Below, piece after piece: positions 1 through 9,947 of a stretch of 64,000 nt of DNA. Each line of letters starts with the position of its first letter. Within the stretch, counting starts at the first letter, position 1. Location of the stretch: positions 190,733 to 254,732 of the forward strand of contig JAAUZH010000013.1 in assembly GCA_014804675.1 (NCBI GenBank), given 5' to 3'. The notes beneath the pieces are model-generated. The model ran no database searches, was not told the origin of the DNA, and was given only the letters and a program-made list of their open reading frames with translations. The translations under genes and the position numbers were made by a program. The stretch comes from Lachnospiraceae bacterium. Its GTDB lineage: Bacteria > Bacillota > Clostridia > Lachnospirales > Lachnospiraceae.

Positions 1-1961
1 TCCCTGCAAGGCTCGATTTCCAATATCCGAAGGTCATTTTTTACCAATGACGATGCTGTGCCATCATAGGATAAGATATACTGCACCACTACTGCCGGAG
101 TAATCTGCTCGCTCATTTTTTCGGTAGGATTGTTGGCATTATTGACTTTTACCGCATATTCTACCTGTGAAAATCCTGCTGCTACTACCGTATCCACATA
201 TTGGGAATTAAAATCACCATTTCCAAAGAAATCATAGGCATCCACCTGTGCTTTCGAGCTCTGGAAGAACTGTAGCCTATGCTCATATACATACACGCTT
301 CCTGCTACAAAATTGCCATAACCGCCAAGAGGCGCCGTAGTAGCAAGATAATGCCAGACAATATTACTTACGCTTCCAAAAGACAACATACTAATATCGC
401 CATTAGCTGCAGTGGAAATATCAAATCCATTGTTTGCTGCACCGCCTGCGCCATTTTCCGACAGTGTATCCATTAAAACAGCTGTCTGATTCTTCTGCCA
501 TAAAAGCAATGCCAGCTTTTCCAAATTGGATAAGGTGCCAAGGGCTGCTTTATCCTCCACCGCATCCTTATCAATCAAAGCATAGTCCATAATGACTGCC
601 TGATGGTCACTGCTTACTACCGCATTATACAAATCCATCACCTGGGAATCCGCAAAGTCTTCCCCTTTCTGGATGTAAACCTCATTTCTTCCTGAAATAT
701 AGACCAAATCATAGTCTTTCATATTGATGCTGGCTGCAGCAATTTCCCCCGGGGTAGCTGTTTTAATGGAAATATTAATGGATATGTCTTTATCTCCAAA
801 TACGAATTCTTTAAACCAGCTTCCGTTGTGGAAATAATTATTGCTGTCCGTATTATAATAAAGATTCCTGATTGCATAGCCATAATACTTTCCCACAGGG
901 CTTTCTGTAAAATTTACATTGCCTGTACCGTCACCTACCCAGGTAATACCTTCCGGAAGAGCTTTGTTGAAGGGGTCACCTTCTTCTACCGGTTCATACT
1001 CACTGCTCACTGTGGCACCAGTCCACTGATAAGACCCATTACCATAGCCGCCTTCTGCAGGATTGTCGTCCACTTCCATTTCCTGAAGCAGGCTTCCATC
1101 TGGCTGGTCTTCCGTATCCGCAGGCTCCTGCGGAGACTGTGTTTCTGTTTCCTCGGAATCCTCCTCACTTTCTCCATTCCCATCATTAGAATCAGATTCC
1201 TCTTCATCTTCCACAGTAACCGTCACTGCATCCTGTTCGTCCACTACAGGAATTTCTTCCTCAGACACTTCTTCCCCAGATGTTCCTTCTACTCCGTCCG
1301 TATTTGCAATGACGGAAAGGGTTCTTACGAGTGCTCCGTTTCCAATACTGTAATTGTTTTCCGGAATGCTATTATCACTAACAGAGTTCAAAAAGGCATT
1401 AATCGTGCCAGTGCTATCAATATAATACTTATTCTCATCCATCTGGTAATTGCCGCTATTAGCCATTGAATATACACCAGCTACAAACTGCTTCTCCGCA
1501 AGCTCAAAGCCAGTCATAGCATTGCTTGCAAATGTAGCACTGTCCGAATAAACCGGATTATCTGATACAAATCCGCTTTGATTTCCATAATCAACACCGT
1601 AATCCTTAATCAGACCATAATCACGCATCCTCAATAAATTGGAAATGCCTTCATCCGGATCTAATAAGCTTCCAATGGATTTTGCCTGTGAAACTTCCAT
1701 AAAATCCTTATGCTGATTCTGATCTTTTACCAAATACCCGATTTCTTCATTTTCATGAATCGTATGCTCCGGTACCACTTCCAAAATCTTAAAGCTGCTA
1801 CCGCTTGTATATTTTGTTGACACCTTTTGCAAAATGTTTGTGCTTGCCTCTACCTGTTCTGTAGTCTTTTTGGCAACAAAGGTACAGATTGCAATGGCAA
1901 CGGCTAACACTGCTGCTGTGCTCAATATTCTAATAATAAGCTTTTTCTGTCCCTTTTCCAT
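1..1961 (-). CDS. Membrane-anchored extracellular protein, DUF5057-like, 3' end outside window
   Basis: The frame is open from an ATG at 1961 to the left edge (at least 653 codons), so the C-terminus is missing. The N-terminus (MEKGQKKLIIRILSTAAVLA...) is a short basic stretch followed by one hydrophobic helix, a signal anchor. The rest looks extracellular. It contains two similar blocks, ILEVVPEHTIHENEEIGYLV near the start and ILEIEPCR near the cut end. Between about residues 240 and 300 is an acidic Glu/Asp/Ser-rich low-complexity linker. The ILEV/IEP blocks remind me of DUF5057 proteins of Clostridia, a family of unknown function; that match is from memory. It is the last visible gene of the T4P operon, 43 bases after the preceding stop, and is therefore probably exported and linked to pilus or surface function. 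Confidence 0.65.
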   Translation of the reverse strand, partial: MEKGQKKLIIRILSTAAVLAVAIAICTFVAKKTTEQVEASTNILQKVSTKYTSGSSFKILEVVPEHTIHENEEIGYLVKDQNQHKDFMEVSQAKSIGSLLDPDEGISNLLRMRDYGLIKDYGVDYGNQSGFVSDNPVYSDSATFASNAMTGFELAEKQFVAGVYSMANSGNYQMDENKYYIDSTGTINAFLNSVSDNSIPENNYSIGNGALVRTLSVIANTDGVEGTSGEEVSEEEIPVVDEQDAVTVTVEDEEESDSNDGNGESEEDSEETETQSPQEPADTEDQPDGSLLQEMEVDDNPAEGGYGNGSYQWTGATVSSEYEPVEEGDPFNKALPEGITWVGDGTGNVNFTESPVGKYYGYAIRNLYYNTDSNNYFHNGSWFKEFVFGDKDISINISIKTATPGEIAAASINMKDYDLVYISGRNEVYIQKGEDFADSQVMDLYNAVVSSDHQAVIMDYALIDKDAVEDKAALGTLSNLEKLALLLWQKNQTAVLMDTLSENGAGGAANNGFDISTAANGDISMLSFGSVSNIVWHYLATTAPLGGYGNFVAGSVYVYEHRLQFFQSSKAQVDAYDFFGNGDFNSQYVDTVVAAGFSQVEYAVKVNNANNPTEKMSEQITPAVVVQYILSYDGTASSLVKNDLRILEIEPCR

Positions 1962-2004
1962 ATTTTCCCTCCATTGCATTGTGGTTCACCTGCCTTTGGT
2001 CCTT

Positions 2005-4347
2005 TTAACTATTCAATCTCCAATACTTATAAGTTTCATCATAAAGATATCTGGTTCCGTTATATTCCAGCTCGTATCCATTTCCGTTATAGCCATACCG
2101 GAATTTCAGATTTTTAACCGTTCCGGGACTTTCATTTGTATATACCGGAATATTAGCCCAGTGATAAAGACTATCACGGGGGATTGCCGCTGTTGGGAAG
2201 CCCGTTACACCCGGTCCCGGAATAAAGGAAGTGCTTCCCTCTACATTTGCCACATACACATTATAACTTACATAGGAATCCGCAGCCTTGTTGGAAACAA
2301 TATAATAATCATCCACTGCAATTATCATAGAAATAGGCTCTGTAGGATACTTTCTCTCCGTAGAAAACGCTGACAATCTGATTTTCGCTTCTGTCACCGC
2401 ATTATCCCGGTTTCCCAAAATGCTGCTTCCATTTTCAGTAGTGAGCATTCTGCTGGTCAAAAAACTGTTTGAACCGCTGCTTCCACTGCCGACTATCTTT
2501 ACATTATCCAAATATACACCTATCTGGGAAGTTTTTACTACGTTATAACCCTGAGTGGAAACTGTAACATCAGTTGATGAACCCTTGCGAATTACAATCT
2601 GCTCTGTTGTAGGTCCTACCTTCAGCGCCTTCACTGCCGGAAGCGTAATATGAGTAGCTCTACTATCCGCACCTCCAGGAGTGGAAAAGTATACCTTCAG
2701 CTCAATATCCAATTCATCATAAAATCTATTCCTACGCAGCAGATTACCATCATGATAAGCATCAAAATCCACATACATGATATTATCGTTGTCTATACTG
2801 ATAAACGAATGGAAATCTCCCGGATAATCCGGTACTCCGGTTATCTCAACCTTGTTCACACTAATCAGAGATGTTACATCTCCCGCAATTGCCGTGGGAT
2901 CTGCCAGAAAATGAGCCTCTAAGTCCATATTAACACCTCTGACAAGAAAGAGATTGCTTGTTCTAATCGTATCTGATATATAAAAAATATACTCGCCTTC
3001 AACTGCACTATCAAATACAGAGGTTGCCACTACTTTAAACCGGAACGAATCATTGATACTGTCTTTCAAAACAACCGTTGCTCCATTCATTGCCGCTTCG
3101 TTTGCGCTGTTGGGGGTCTCCCAATGACTGTTAAAGTTTCCTGCAGAATCCGCAACGTCCTTATATAATTTCCATGTGACCCCCTGGTCTCCACGGCCTA
3201 AATTCCATGCCTCTACTGCTGCATTAAAAGTGATGGAAGTATTTTTTCCTGTTACAGGCTTTCCTGACTCATCATAATGCAATGACGTAGTAGGACTTAC
3301 ATTTACGCTTATCACTTTATCTATATAAATGGTTGCATAGCCCGATTTTGTACCATCCTGTCTTGAAGTGGCTATCAACCGGAAACTTCTTACAGAAGGA
3401 TCTGGAGGAGGAGACACCACATTCTGCCTGAGGAAACAACCATTGTCCAAAGCAACTGCTCCTAAATTCGTATCAATATATACCCCGGCAGCATCCGAAG
3501 TAGTATTCATCGACCAGTCAAATTGCTGGCTGACTCCTGAACCACCATTCGCAAATGCCGAAAAAAGCCCTGTAAAACCAGAAGAACTGCTGCTCTTAAC
3601 CAGAAGCGGCTGATTCCTTTTCACTTCAATATGAGCCTCTGAAGGCTCTACCCGCACTCTGGTTATTTCTGTGCCCGTTGTTCCACCAGGTGTTGCATCG
3701 CTTCCTTCAACTACATCATTACGCATATGAACCTGATAATTTCCTTTATAGCTCTTATCTCTTCTCGCATAAGTAACATCAAATTCAAGAATCTTATCAC
3801 TAGAAAGCTTACTGGTATTAACCGTAAAATCCTCTACATTATCAGCCAGTACTTCCGCCTCAGCAGATTCAAAAGGCTTCCAGTCGCCAGCGCCGCTATT
3901 CGCAGTATCATCCCATACTACCTCATTAAAATAAATGCTCTTAGCTGCTTGATCAAAAAAAATGATGGCTTTGACCTTGCTATTACTATTAATCATCTGC
4001 AAAATCTTGGCATTATTCAAGGTAACCTCAGCACCAGAAGCATCCTTATATTTTACAACAAAAGATTCGTAAGAAGTAACTCCGGAACTGTCAATCGTTT
4101 CATGCCCATCATAAAACTTCAACTGTGTCTCACAATCGATTACCCTGTCAATAATAGCATTGGCAGTAAGCTGCGCTTCTTCCTGAACGTCAGTTTCAGC
4201 AGTACTTTGATTATATGTATTGGAACTTTGGCTGACAAATGCAACCAGAGATACACCCACAATAGATAAAATCATAACCGCAATCAGCAATTCTACCATT
4301 GAAAATCCTTTATTTTCCCATAACAGCTTTTTCCAAAAATTATTCAT
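2005..4347 (-). CDS. Very large PilW/PulJ-type minor prepilin (780 aa)
   Basis: The N-terminus carries a class III (type IV) prepilin signal: a short basic leader (MNNFWKKLLWENKG), then FSMVELLIAVMILSIVGVSL with the conserved Glu at +5 and a hydrophobic helix. Cleavage by PilD would follow Gly14. PilW/PulJ minor pilins normally have about 200-350 residues. Here the first 220 resemble such a domain and are followed by about 550 residues of beta-rich sequence with Ig-like phrases (RVRVEPSEAHIEV near 230; SVNVSPTTSLHY near 350). The protein is probably a tip or adhesin-like minor pilin. It lies 8 bases after the 194-aa prepilin gene and is cotranscribed with it. The prepilin call is firm; the adhesin role is inference. 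Confidence 0.85.
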   Translation of the reverse strand: MNNFWKKLLWENKGFSMVELLIAVMILSIVGVSLVAFVSQSSNTYNQSTAETDVQEEAQLTANAIIDRVIDCETQLKFYDGHETIDSSGVTSYESFVVKYKDASGAEVTLNNAKILQMINSNSKVKAIIFFDQAAKSIYFNEVVWDDTANSGAGDWKPFESAEAEVLADNVEDFTVNTSKLSSDKILEFDVTYARRDKSYKGNYQVHMRNDVVEGSDATPGGTTGTEITRVRVEPSEAHIEVKRNQPLLVKSSSSSGFTGLFSAFANGGSGVSQQFDWSMNTTSDAAGVYIDTNLGAVALDNGCFLRQNVVSPPPDPSVRSFRLIATSRQDGTKSGYATIYIDKVISVNVSPTTSLHYDESGKPVTGKNTSITFNAAVEAWNLGRGDQGVTWKLYKDVADSAGNFNSHWETPNSANEAAMNGATVVLKDSINDSFRFKVVATSVFDSAVEGEYIFYISDTIRTSNLFLVRGVNMDLEAHFLADPTAIAGDVTSLISVNKVEITGVPDYPGDFHSFISIDNDNIMYVDFDAYHDGNLLRRNRFYDELDIELKVYFSTPGGADSRATHITLPAVKALKVGPTTEQIVIRKGSSTDVTVSTQGYNVVKTSQIGVYLDNVKIVGSGSSGSNSFLTSRMLTTENGSSILGNRDNAVTEAKIRLSAFSTERKYPTEPISMIIAVDDYYIVSNKAADSYVSYNVYVANVEGSTSFIPGPGVTGFPTAAIPRDSLYHWANIPVYTNESPGTVKNLKFRYGYNGNGYELEYNGTRYLYDETYKYWRLNS

Positions 4348-4355
4348 GCAATCAC

Positions 4356-4940
4356 CTACTTACCATTCCTCATGGCCTTGCCTGTTTTCTTCATCAATCT
4401 AATTACATACTCCCTTGTTCCGCCAATTATGTGGATTTCTTCCACATATTTACCTGCCTGATAAGGAAGAAAAGCTCCTGTAGAACGGTCATAAGAAAAG
4501 CAGACCCCATTTCCTTCCCCACCAGTCACCGGCACTTCCATAACCGCTCCTGACGCACTGTCTTTCACTTTACAAATCATGGCGACTCCTTTTCCCGCCA
4601 CCTTTTTCCCTTTTGTGGAATCGGCAACTCCCTTTACATAAGTCTTTGTATAAATAGAATTGCCATCCACATAAAACTCAAAATACACCCCTTTACTCGC
4701 CACATCACTGTTCAGAGTGCCATCATTTTGGAATACAGCAGTAGTTCCTGATGCAAGGGTTGAATGGGCAAGCACCTGAGTTTTTTCCGTTGCAAGAGTA
4801 TTCAACACTTTCTTGTAAGCTTCCTGGGCATTATAACTAAAAATCACTTCACTTTTGAATATGCCATAGGCAAGTAACACACTCATAATCGCCATTATTA
4901 TAATCAATTCAATTAAGGAAAAGCCCTTGTCATCTTTCAT
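4356..4940 (-). CDS. Type IV prepilin-like protein (194 aa)
   Basis: Short basic leader MKDDKG followed by FSLIELIIIMAIMSVLLAYG, a canonical class III prepilin signal with Glu at +5 and Phe at +1 after cleavage. The remaining 165 residues form a typical small pilin globular domain, with an alpha1 extension (YNAQEAYKKVLNTLATEKTQ) and a beta-rich C-terminal half. Size and position match PilU/GspH-like minor pilins, but the exact equivalent cannot be fixed. It sits between the two very large prepilin-like genes, 8 bases from each, so all are likely translated from one mRNA. Confidence 0.85.
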   Translation of the reverse strand: MKDDKGFSLIELIIIMAIMSVLLAYGIFKSEVIFSYNAQEAYKKVLNTLATEKTQVLAHSTLASGTTAVFQNDGTLNSDVASKGVYFEFYVDGNSIYTKTYVKGVADSTKGKKVAGKGVAMICKVKDSASGAVMEVPVTGGEGNGVCFSYDRSTGAFLPYQAGKYVEEIHIIGGTREYVIRLMKKTGKAMRNGK

Positions 4941-4948
4941 GTCATCAC

Positions 4949-7330
4949 CTACTTTTTATTCCAGTTTTCATAATAAATCAAATCTGAAATCTCAATAAAC
5001 CCATATTCGTTCGATGCATCATTTGAGCTGTCGGGCACTGTTGAATAAGTCAGATATGCAGCACCGTCAATTAATATTTCCGCTGCAAAAGGTCCATTCA
5101 CAGGATCGCTTACCGCCCTACACCGTAATGCCTGCCTTGCCTTGCTGGGCTCTGCCTCCATCAAGTTACAAGTAGCAGCAATTGTAATCGTTCCGCCGGA
5201 AATAATGAGTCCCGTAAAGGATGGAGCCGTAACCTGTACATCCCCACTCGCCACAACAAAATACAGATTTTTTGCCGTAGCCGAGTCGATTACAAGTGGA
5301 GCATATCCTTTGTTGTTTTCCACCAGTGCCTTGACTTCATCATCCCCTGTCAAACCATTTGTAAATTCCATGCTATGATTCGGAGCCACAAAAGCATCAA
5401 ATGCATCATCCGGCACAACAATATTCTGATATGCTGTCTTTCCCAGCTCACTGCTGGAAAGGTTATCTCGATTTAAAATTAATTTTGCATATAAGGCATC
5501 ATACGTATCCTTAATCTGGTCAACGGTTGCCGTAATTGTGGAAATATCATTCGCATCCTCTGTTTTTGTATCCTGCCGCAGCGTAGCTTTTCCATTTCCA
5601 TCAAAATAAATCAAATTACCTGCAATATGCAATGGCGATGCCATCTGTCCATTGGCATCCCTTCTGCCCAAATTAGTGTTCCATTTAAAATCCGTAATAT
5701 ATTCTTTAATATAAGCATCTAACGCATCTTTATCTGCATTATAATAGTCGTTAAAAAACCGATTTGCCATTGTTTCTGAAGTAAAATAGAGATAATAATA
5801 TACTAAAATACTTCCATCTATCCTTCTGAAAACCGGACGGCAAGACACACCATAAGAAGTTAATGGCTTGCCAAGCTTTGCGGCCACTTTATCCAGACGC
5901 ACTACCTGATATCGCAGTTCAGGCGTACCGTCACTGCCTATCACCGGATGATTGTCTCCATCCACCTTGACAGCAGTGGTAAGCGTTGTATACTCTGCCA
6001 AAGTTATTGGATTTTTTGCAAGTACCTGTTTATCGTCCTCATATCCCATACACTCTGCCGGAACCAAGTACATGAGCTGATCGCTTTTTACCGCTATCGA
6101 CTGACCCAGCATAAAGTCACTGTGATTGGCATAGGCGCCCGTACTGCCGCTGCTGACATCTCCTACATAATCAGATTCCTCTGTGGAATCCACATCATAA
6201 TGCGTTGCGCCTACAAAAGCACGCCCTAAAAGCATCAGATTGTTAAGGCTGGACATATCCAAAGTAGTGTGAGCTCCATTTATCAATATGGAACTACTGT
6301 CTGCCGCTTCCACATTGCCGTCCCCATAGCCAAAATACTGTCCACCCAGCGTAATGTGCGCTCCTCTTCCGTCAACTGTCAAATCATCCTTTACATAAGT
6401 GTTATCCAATAAAGAAATATTCGCACTATTTACATCAATAGCCTCTGTCCAAAGCTGATTGCCCAGTAATGTGCTAACACTATATCCGCCGGAATCACCC
6501 GTTTCCACTACAACTCTTTTTGCTATGATTCTATGTAAAGCGCCGTTTCCAGTTCCAAATTGCAGTGTGCTGTGAGCGCCTGGAAACATTCCCTCTATTC
6601 CACCCGCATACAAATTTCCATCTATTGTAACTCTTGTACTGGGTGCTGTATCAAAACGAACATGGGCAATGGAGCTGTAGGTTTCAATTTCCGGTATTTC
6701 CACACCGGAAACAAAGCTGACCTCCGGCATCACAATTGCAATATCTGTATCAAGCATGGATACATATCCTCTCGGATCTGTATATTGTAAAGATACATTT
6801 TTCAAAACAATCTTATTACTATCTGTCGGATCGTACTCAAGTAATGCCTTATCCTGTGTGGTCAAAACAATTGCGCCAATGCCATTGTGATATCTTGTCT
6901 TATCCAAATAAAGCGTCAGCTTATTTACCAAATACTTGCCCGTATTCAAGGTAGAATTCGTTGAATCCTTATATCGAATCCTTTCCCATAAGGATTTATA
7001 AAGTTCCGTTTTAAATGTCCGCTCCTTCTCTTCAACTGTCATATTTGCCTGTTTATTTGTAAGCATATAACAATCAGACATGGAAGCTGAAAGTTCTCTT
7101 TGCAGTCCCATATTAATCTCATTTAAGGCAGTCTCTACGGTATAAAAGTTATCCTTTGCACTTCTGTCACTATATTTCATATAAAAATTATAATAAGAGC
7201 CATATACAGCCACTGCCACCAGCACACCTACAAAGGAAACCATAATGATTACCATAAGCAAAGATGCGCCTTCGTTGTGATACCGCTTCTTTTTCATTGC
7301 CCCAAGAATTTCTGAAATTTTTAGAACCAT
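4949..7330 (-). CDS. Very large PilX/GspK-like pilin component (about 793 aa)
   Basis: The N-terminal region has a basic leader (MKKKRYHNEG) and a prepilin-like helix ASLLMVIIMVSFVGVLVAVAVYG that lacks Glu at +5. That is the pattern of GspK/PilX components at the pilus tip. The long ectodomain (about 740 aa) has many short repeats of beta-strand character (RFDTAPSTRVTIDGNLYAGG, around 215-240), suggesting a beta-solenoid or adhesin-like fold. Start choice: ATGs exist at 7339, 7330 and 7297. AGAAAGGG at 7340-7347 lies against the 7339 ATG but 9 bases before the one at 7330, so 7330 is preferred; 7297 would give a leader of ordinary length. The gene follows the 567-aa prepilin gene directly. 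Confidence 0.75.
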   Translation of the reverse strand: MVLKISEILGAMKKKRYHNEGASLLMVIIMVSFVGVLVAVAVYGSYYNFYMKYSDRSAKDNFYTVETALNEINMGLQRELSASMSDCYMLTNKQANMTVEEKERTFKTELYKSLWERIRYKDSTNSTLNTGKYLVNKLTLYLDKTRYHNGIGAIVLTTQDKALLEYDPTDSNKIVLKNVSLQYTDPRGYVSMLDTDIAIVMPEVSFVSGVEIPEIETYSSIAHVRFDTAPSTRVTIDGNLYAGGIEGMFPGAHSTLQFGTGNGALHRIIAKRVVVETGDSGGYSVSTLLGNQLWTEAIDVNSANISLLDNTYVKDDLTVDGRGAHITLGGQYFGYGDGNVEAADSSSILINGAHTTLDMSSLNNLMLLGRAFVGATHYDVDSTEESDYVGDVSSGSTGAYANHSDFMLGQSIAVKSDQLMYLVPAECMGYEDDKQVLAKNPITLAEYTTLTTAVKVDGDNHPVIGSDGTPELRYQVVRLDKVAAKLGKPLTSYGVSCRPVFRRIDGSILVYYYLYFTSETMANRFFNDYYNADKDALDAYIKEYITDFKWNTNLGRRDANGQMASPLHIAGNLIYFDGNGKATLRQDTKTEDANDISTITATVDQIKDTYDALYAKLILNRDNLSSSELGKTAYQNIVVPDDAFDAFVAPNHSMEFTNGLTGDDEVKALVENNKGYAPLVIDSATAKNLYFVVASGDVQVTAPSFTGLIISGGTITIAATCNLMEAEPSKARQALRCRAVSDPVNGPFAAEILIDGAAYLTYSTVPDSSNDASNEYGFIEISDLIYYENWNKK

Positions 7331-7347
7331 AGAAAACATCCCTTTCT

Positions 7348-9051
7348 CTAATTGCTGCTGCCTGTAAACTTAGCAATCCGCGCATCCATATCAAAATCAT
7401 GGTCCGGCTCAAAAACCTGCACCGTCACTTCATAAATGTAATCTTTTTGGGTAGCCCCTGCTTCCCTATTAATACCATCCAGACTTCCTACCCGCATTTT
7501 ATTTGTAACATCACTATCTGAGATAGATGTGCCATTCACAGTATAGGAACCCATACCTGCTATTTTGCTGTCATTGGCAAGATTGTATCCAATATTCGTA
7601 AAAATATGGGTATTCAGATTTTTCAAGTCGTTATTCTTCAAATTTTCCGTAACGTTTACTTTTACCTTATAAGCATTCTCATTTGTGGAAAGTGTATTTA
7701 GAAGAGTCGTATCTGCCACATTATAGTTTGTTGTATGCCGAACTAAAAACAGATTCATATCCGTTCCATAAGTTGTGGTACCTTCCACGTCTCCTCCCAC
7801 GTTCTTAATATTGATAATATCTCCACCCAGGGCACCTGGTGTGCTATAAGCCTCATAATTCGGAAGATAGTAAATATAAATATTCCTTGGGGACTGCTGG
7901 CAGCTTTTAAATATCTCAATCGGTGCCTCTCTCTTAACATCAATATTAGCCATACTGTTTAATGGATCCAAAAGAGAGGTATTCAGCAATCTGAATTCAT
8001 AGGCTAACGTTATGACATAGTACGGCTTGCTGGAATCTGCCGGATTATTCTCCCGGGTGACTTCAATATTAATCTGCCGCTGAAGCCCTGCCATAACCTG
8101 TTCTCTGGTAACTCCCACCTTACACCGAGCCACAAAATCCGAAACGGCAAGATCGAATTTATTGTCAGCCTCCATAGAAAATCTATCTGGAGTCGTATCA
8201 TCAATGGCAGCATTTGTGCCAGTATTATTCGTTATCCGGGACAACATCTCATCATTATAAGTCCTCTTATTATTAAAGTTATCAGGGTCGGCAGGATTCG
8301 AAATTTTTGCCTGAATGTTACTTACAGACGACACATCCACTCTCGTATCCAAAGCATTTGCACTGTACTCCCGATAATAATTGGCATCCATAGTCAATAA
8401 TACATCATATTTTTTTGAACCATATTCAACATTCCTAAGCCAAAACATATAAGCATGAGCATCATTAATGGCTTCCTTCCTGCTGTCATCCAAAAAGTAC
8501 GTATTATCGTCTCCAGGCCGGTTCGGCTTATAAATATATCTCGCTGTATGAGAAGGATTTAAATTCGTAGTATCATTCCCGCCTACCTCTTCATAAACTC
8601 CTGGTTCCCTCCCCGTCATCATGATGATATCCTGAAAGTCCACTTTATTTCCACTACTGTCATACTCATAGTTTCTGGTATCATCCTGATAATCATCCTT
8701 ATCATATACAGGAACCGTAACAGTTTCTGACTCTGTATTTTGAATCGTCTTGGTGTTAAATGTACACCTTCCCCAATTTCCCACCTTCATACTGGCTGGC
8801 AAGAATTTCAAACTGGGAGTCGGATTTACATCTTCCAACTGAATAATCGTATTCTCAACACCGTAGGCATTAATACCTTCCATAATATTCTGTGCCACTA
8901 TAGTTCCATTCATGGTACGTCTGGATTTGTAATTTACTCTGGAGGAGTAAACGAAATTCGCCAGCATAGGGACAATTGCAATTGAAAGAATTGATACAGC
9001 TATTAAAACCTCTGTTAATGTAAATCCCTTATTATTCCTTTGAAATTTCAT
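7348..9051 (-). CDS. Large PilV-like minor prepilin (567 aa)
   Basis: Leader MKFQRNNKG followed by FTLTEVLIAVSILSIAIVPM, a class III prepilin signal with Glu at +5. The 'AVxILxIAIVPM' phrase with a mid-helix Pro is typical of PilV/GspI-type minor pilins. Those proteins are normally 120-200 aa; here a large ectodomain is added. It contains Asn/Asp-rich stretches and an Ig-like C-terminal part. It is the first of four consecutive prepilin-like genes and starts 52 bases after the pilO stop. The order PilV-like, PilX/K-like, small pilin, PilW-like resembles the minor-pilin module that primes pilus assembly in other T4P systems. Confidence is high for a prepilin and moderate for PilV. Confidence 0.83.
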   Translation of the reverse strand: MKFQRNNKGFTLTEVLIAVSILSIAIVPMLANFVYSSRVNYKSRRTMNGTIVAQNIMEGINAYGVENTIIQLEDVNPTPSLKFLPASMKVGNWGRCTFNTKTIQNTESETVTVPVYDKDDYQDDTRNYEYDSSGNKVDFQDIIMMTGREPGVYEEVGGNDTTNLNPSHTARYIYKPNRPGDDNTYFLDDSRKEAINDAHAYMFWLRNVEYGSKKYDVLLTMDANYYREYSANALDTRVDVSSVSNIQAKISNPADPDNFNNKRTYNDEMLSRITNNTGTNAAIDDTTPDRFSMEADNKFDLAVSDFVARCKVGVTREQVMAGLQRQINIEVTRENNPADSSKPYYVITLAYEFRLLNTSLLDPLNSMANIDVKREAPIEIFKSCQQSPRNIYIYYLPNYEAYSTPGALGGDIINIKNVGGDVEGTTTYGTDMNLFLVRHTTNYNVADTTLLNTLSTNENAYKVKVNVTENLKNNDLKNLNTHIFTNIGYNLANDSKIAGMGSYTVNGTSISDSDVTNKMRVGSLDGINREAGATQKDYIYEVTVQVFEPDHDFDMDARIAKFTGSSN

Positions 9052-9103
9052 CAGACTTCCTCCATTTCTTTTATTTCCATAACCTTATAGAAAATAATTT
9101 TAA

Positions 9104-9934
9104 TTAATTTTCTTCCTCTTCTTCAGCCTCTTCTTCCTGACCAGCATTATCCGCATTGGCATCAAAGGTATTATTCTCCCTGTCTATATTTAAAGTCTCT
9201 GATGACTTGAACAAGTTATCTGTACCTACACCAATGCCAGGAATACTCGGAGCTTCATAGGTTCTGTCAGTGCCAGTAAGGCTGAACATATTCACTACCA
9301 TACTTCCCTTGATGTTTCCCGTCTGTTCCTCATAACTTAAAACAAGGCTGCTGATTGACTTTTTATTCTCTCTATCATTTAATATTTCTTTAACCCAATC
9401 CTTTGCTGCTGTATACGTAATGGTGAAATCAAAGGTAATAGGCGCTTTGTATAAAGCAATCGTAGTTGCAGCTGATGCGACGGGCTCTGGGCTCTCATCT
9501 ACCACCTCGGCTTCCACTGTTTCTGTTCCGTCATCTACTACTTCCGGCTGCTCCGCCCCTTCCGTTACCGGCTGTGCCACCGATACCATTTCCGCATAGG
9601 GCATATCAATCTTGGTTGCAAGAACATCATATTTTGTTTCTGTATTATACGCATAGTAGATTTCATCTTCCGGATGAAGTTCAGAAGGGAACTGTACCTT
9701 GATTTCTTCCATTTCCTGATTCATCCTGTCGGTTTCTGCAAGATAATATTCTTTATTATCCATTAACTCCTGTAAGTATGCTACCTCTTGAGACAAGCTG
9801 ACATTTTCGGCTTCAATCGTCTCTCTCTGTTTATTCAGCTTTGTAAATACAAAAATATAAACCAACAAGGGAATTGCCAATCCAGCCAGTATGATAATAA
9901 GATTTTTATCTCTTTCCTTTAACTTGAGTTTCAT
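9104..9934 (-). CDS. pilO: PilO-like inner-membrane T4P assembly protein
   Basis: Bitopic architecture typical of PilO: a short Lys/Arg-rich cytoplasmic N-terminus (MKLKLKERDK), one transmembrane helix (about 13-31), a periplasmic-type coiled coil (about 32-75), then a mixed alpha/beta domain. Unusual features are an acidic Pro/Glu/Val linker in the middle (about residues 115-150) and a terminal run of Glu (QEEEAEEEEEN). In T4P machines PilO pairs with PilN and aligns PilM with the pilus. The gene lies 13 bases after the pilM-pilN fusion, which supports the call even though PilO sequences diverge greatly. Confidence 0.8.
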   Translation of the reverse strand: MKLKLKERDKNLIIILAGLAIPLLVYIFVFTKLNKQRETIEAENVSLSQEVAYLQELMDNKEYYLAETDRMNQEMEEIKVQFPSELHPEDEIYYAYNTETKYDVLATKIDMPYAEMVSVAQPVTEGAEQPEVVDDGTETVEAEVVDESPEPVASAATTIALYKAPITFDFTITYTAAKDWVKEILNDRENKKSISSLVLSYEEQTGNIKGSMVVNMFSLTGTDRTYEAPSIPGIGVGTDNLFKSSETLNIDRENNTFDANADNAGQEEEAEEEEEN

Positions 9935-9947
9935 GCTTTTCCCTCCC

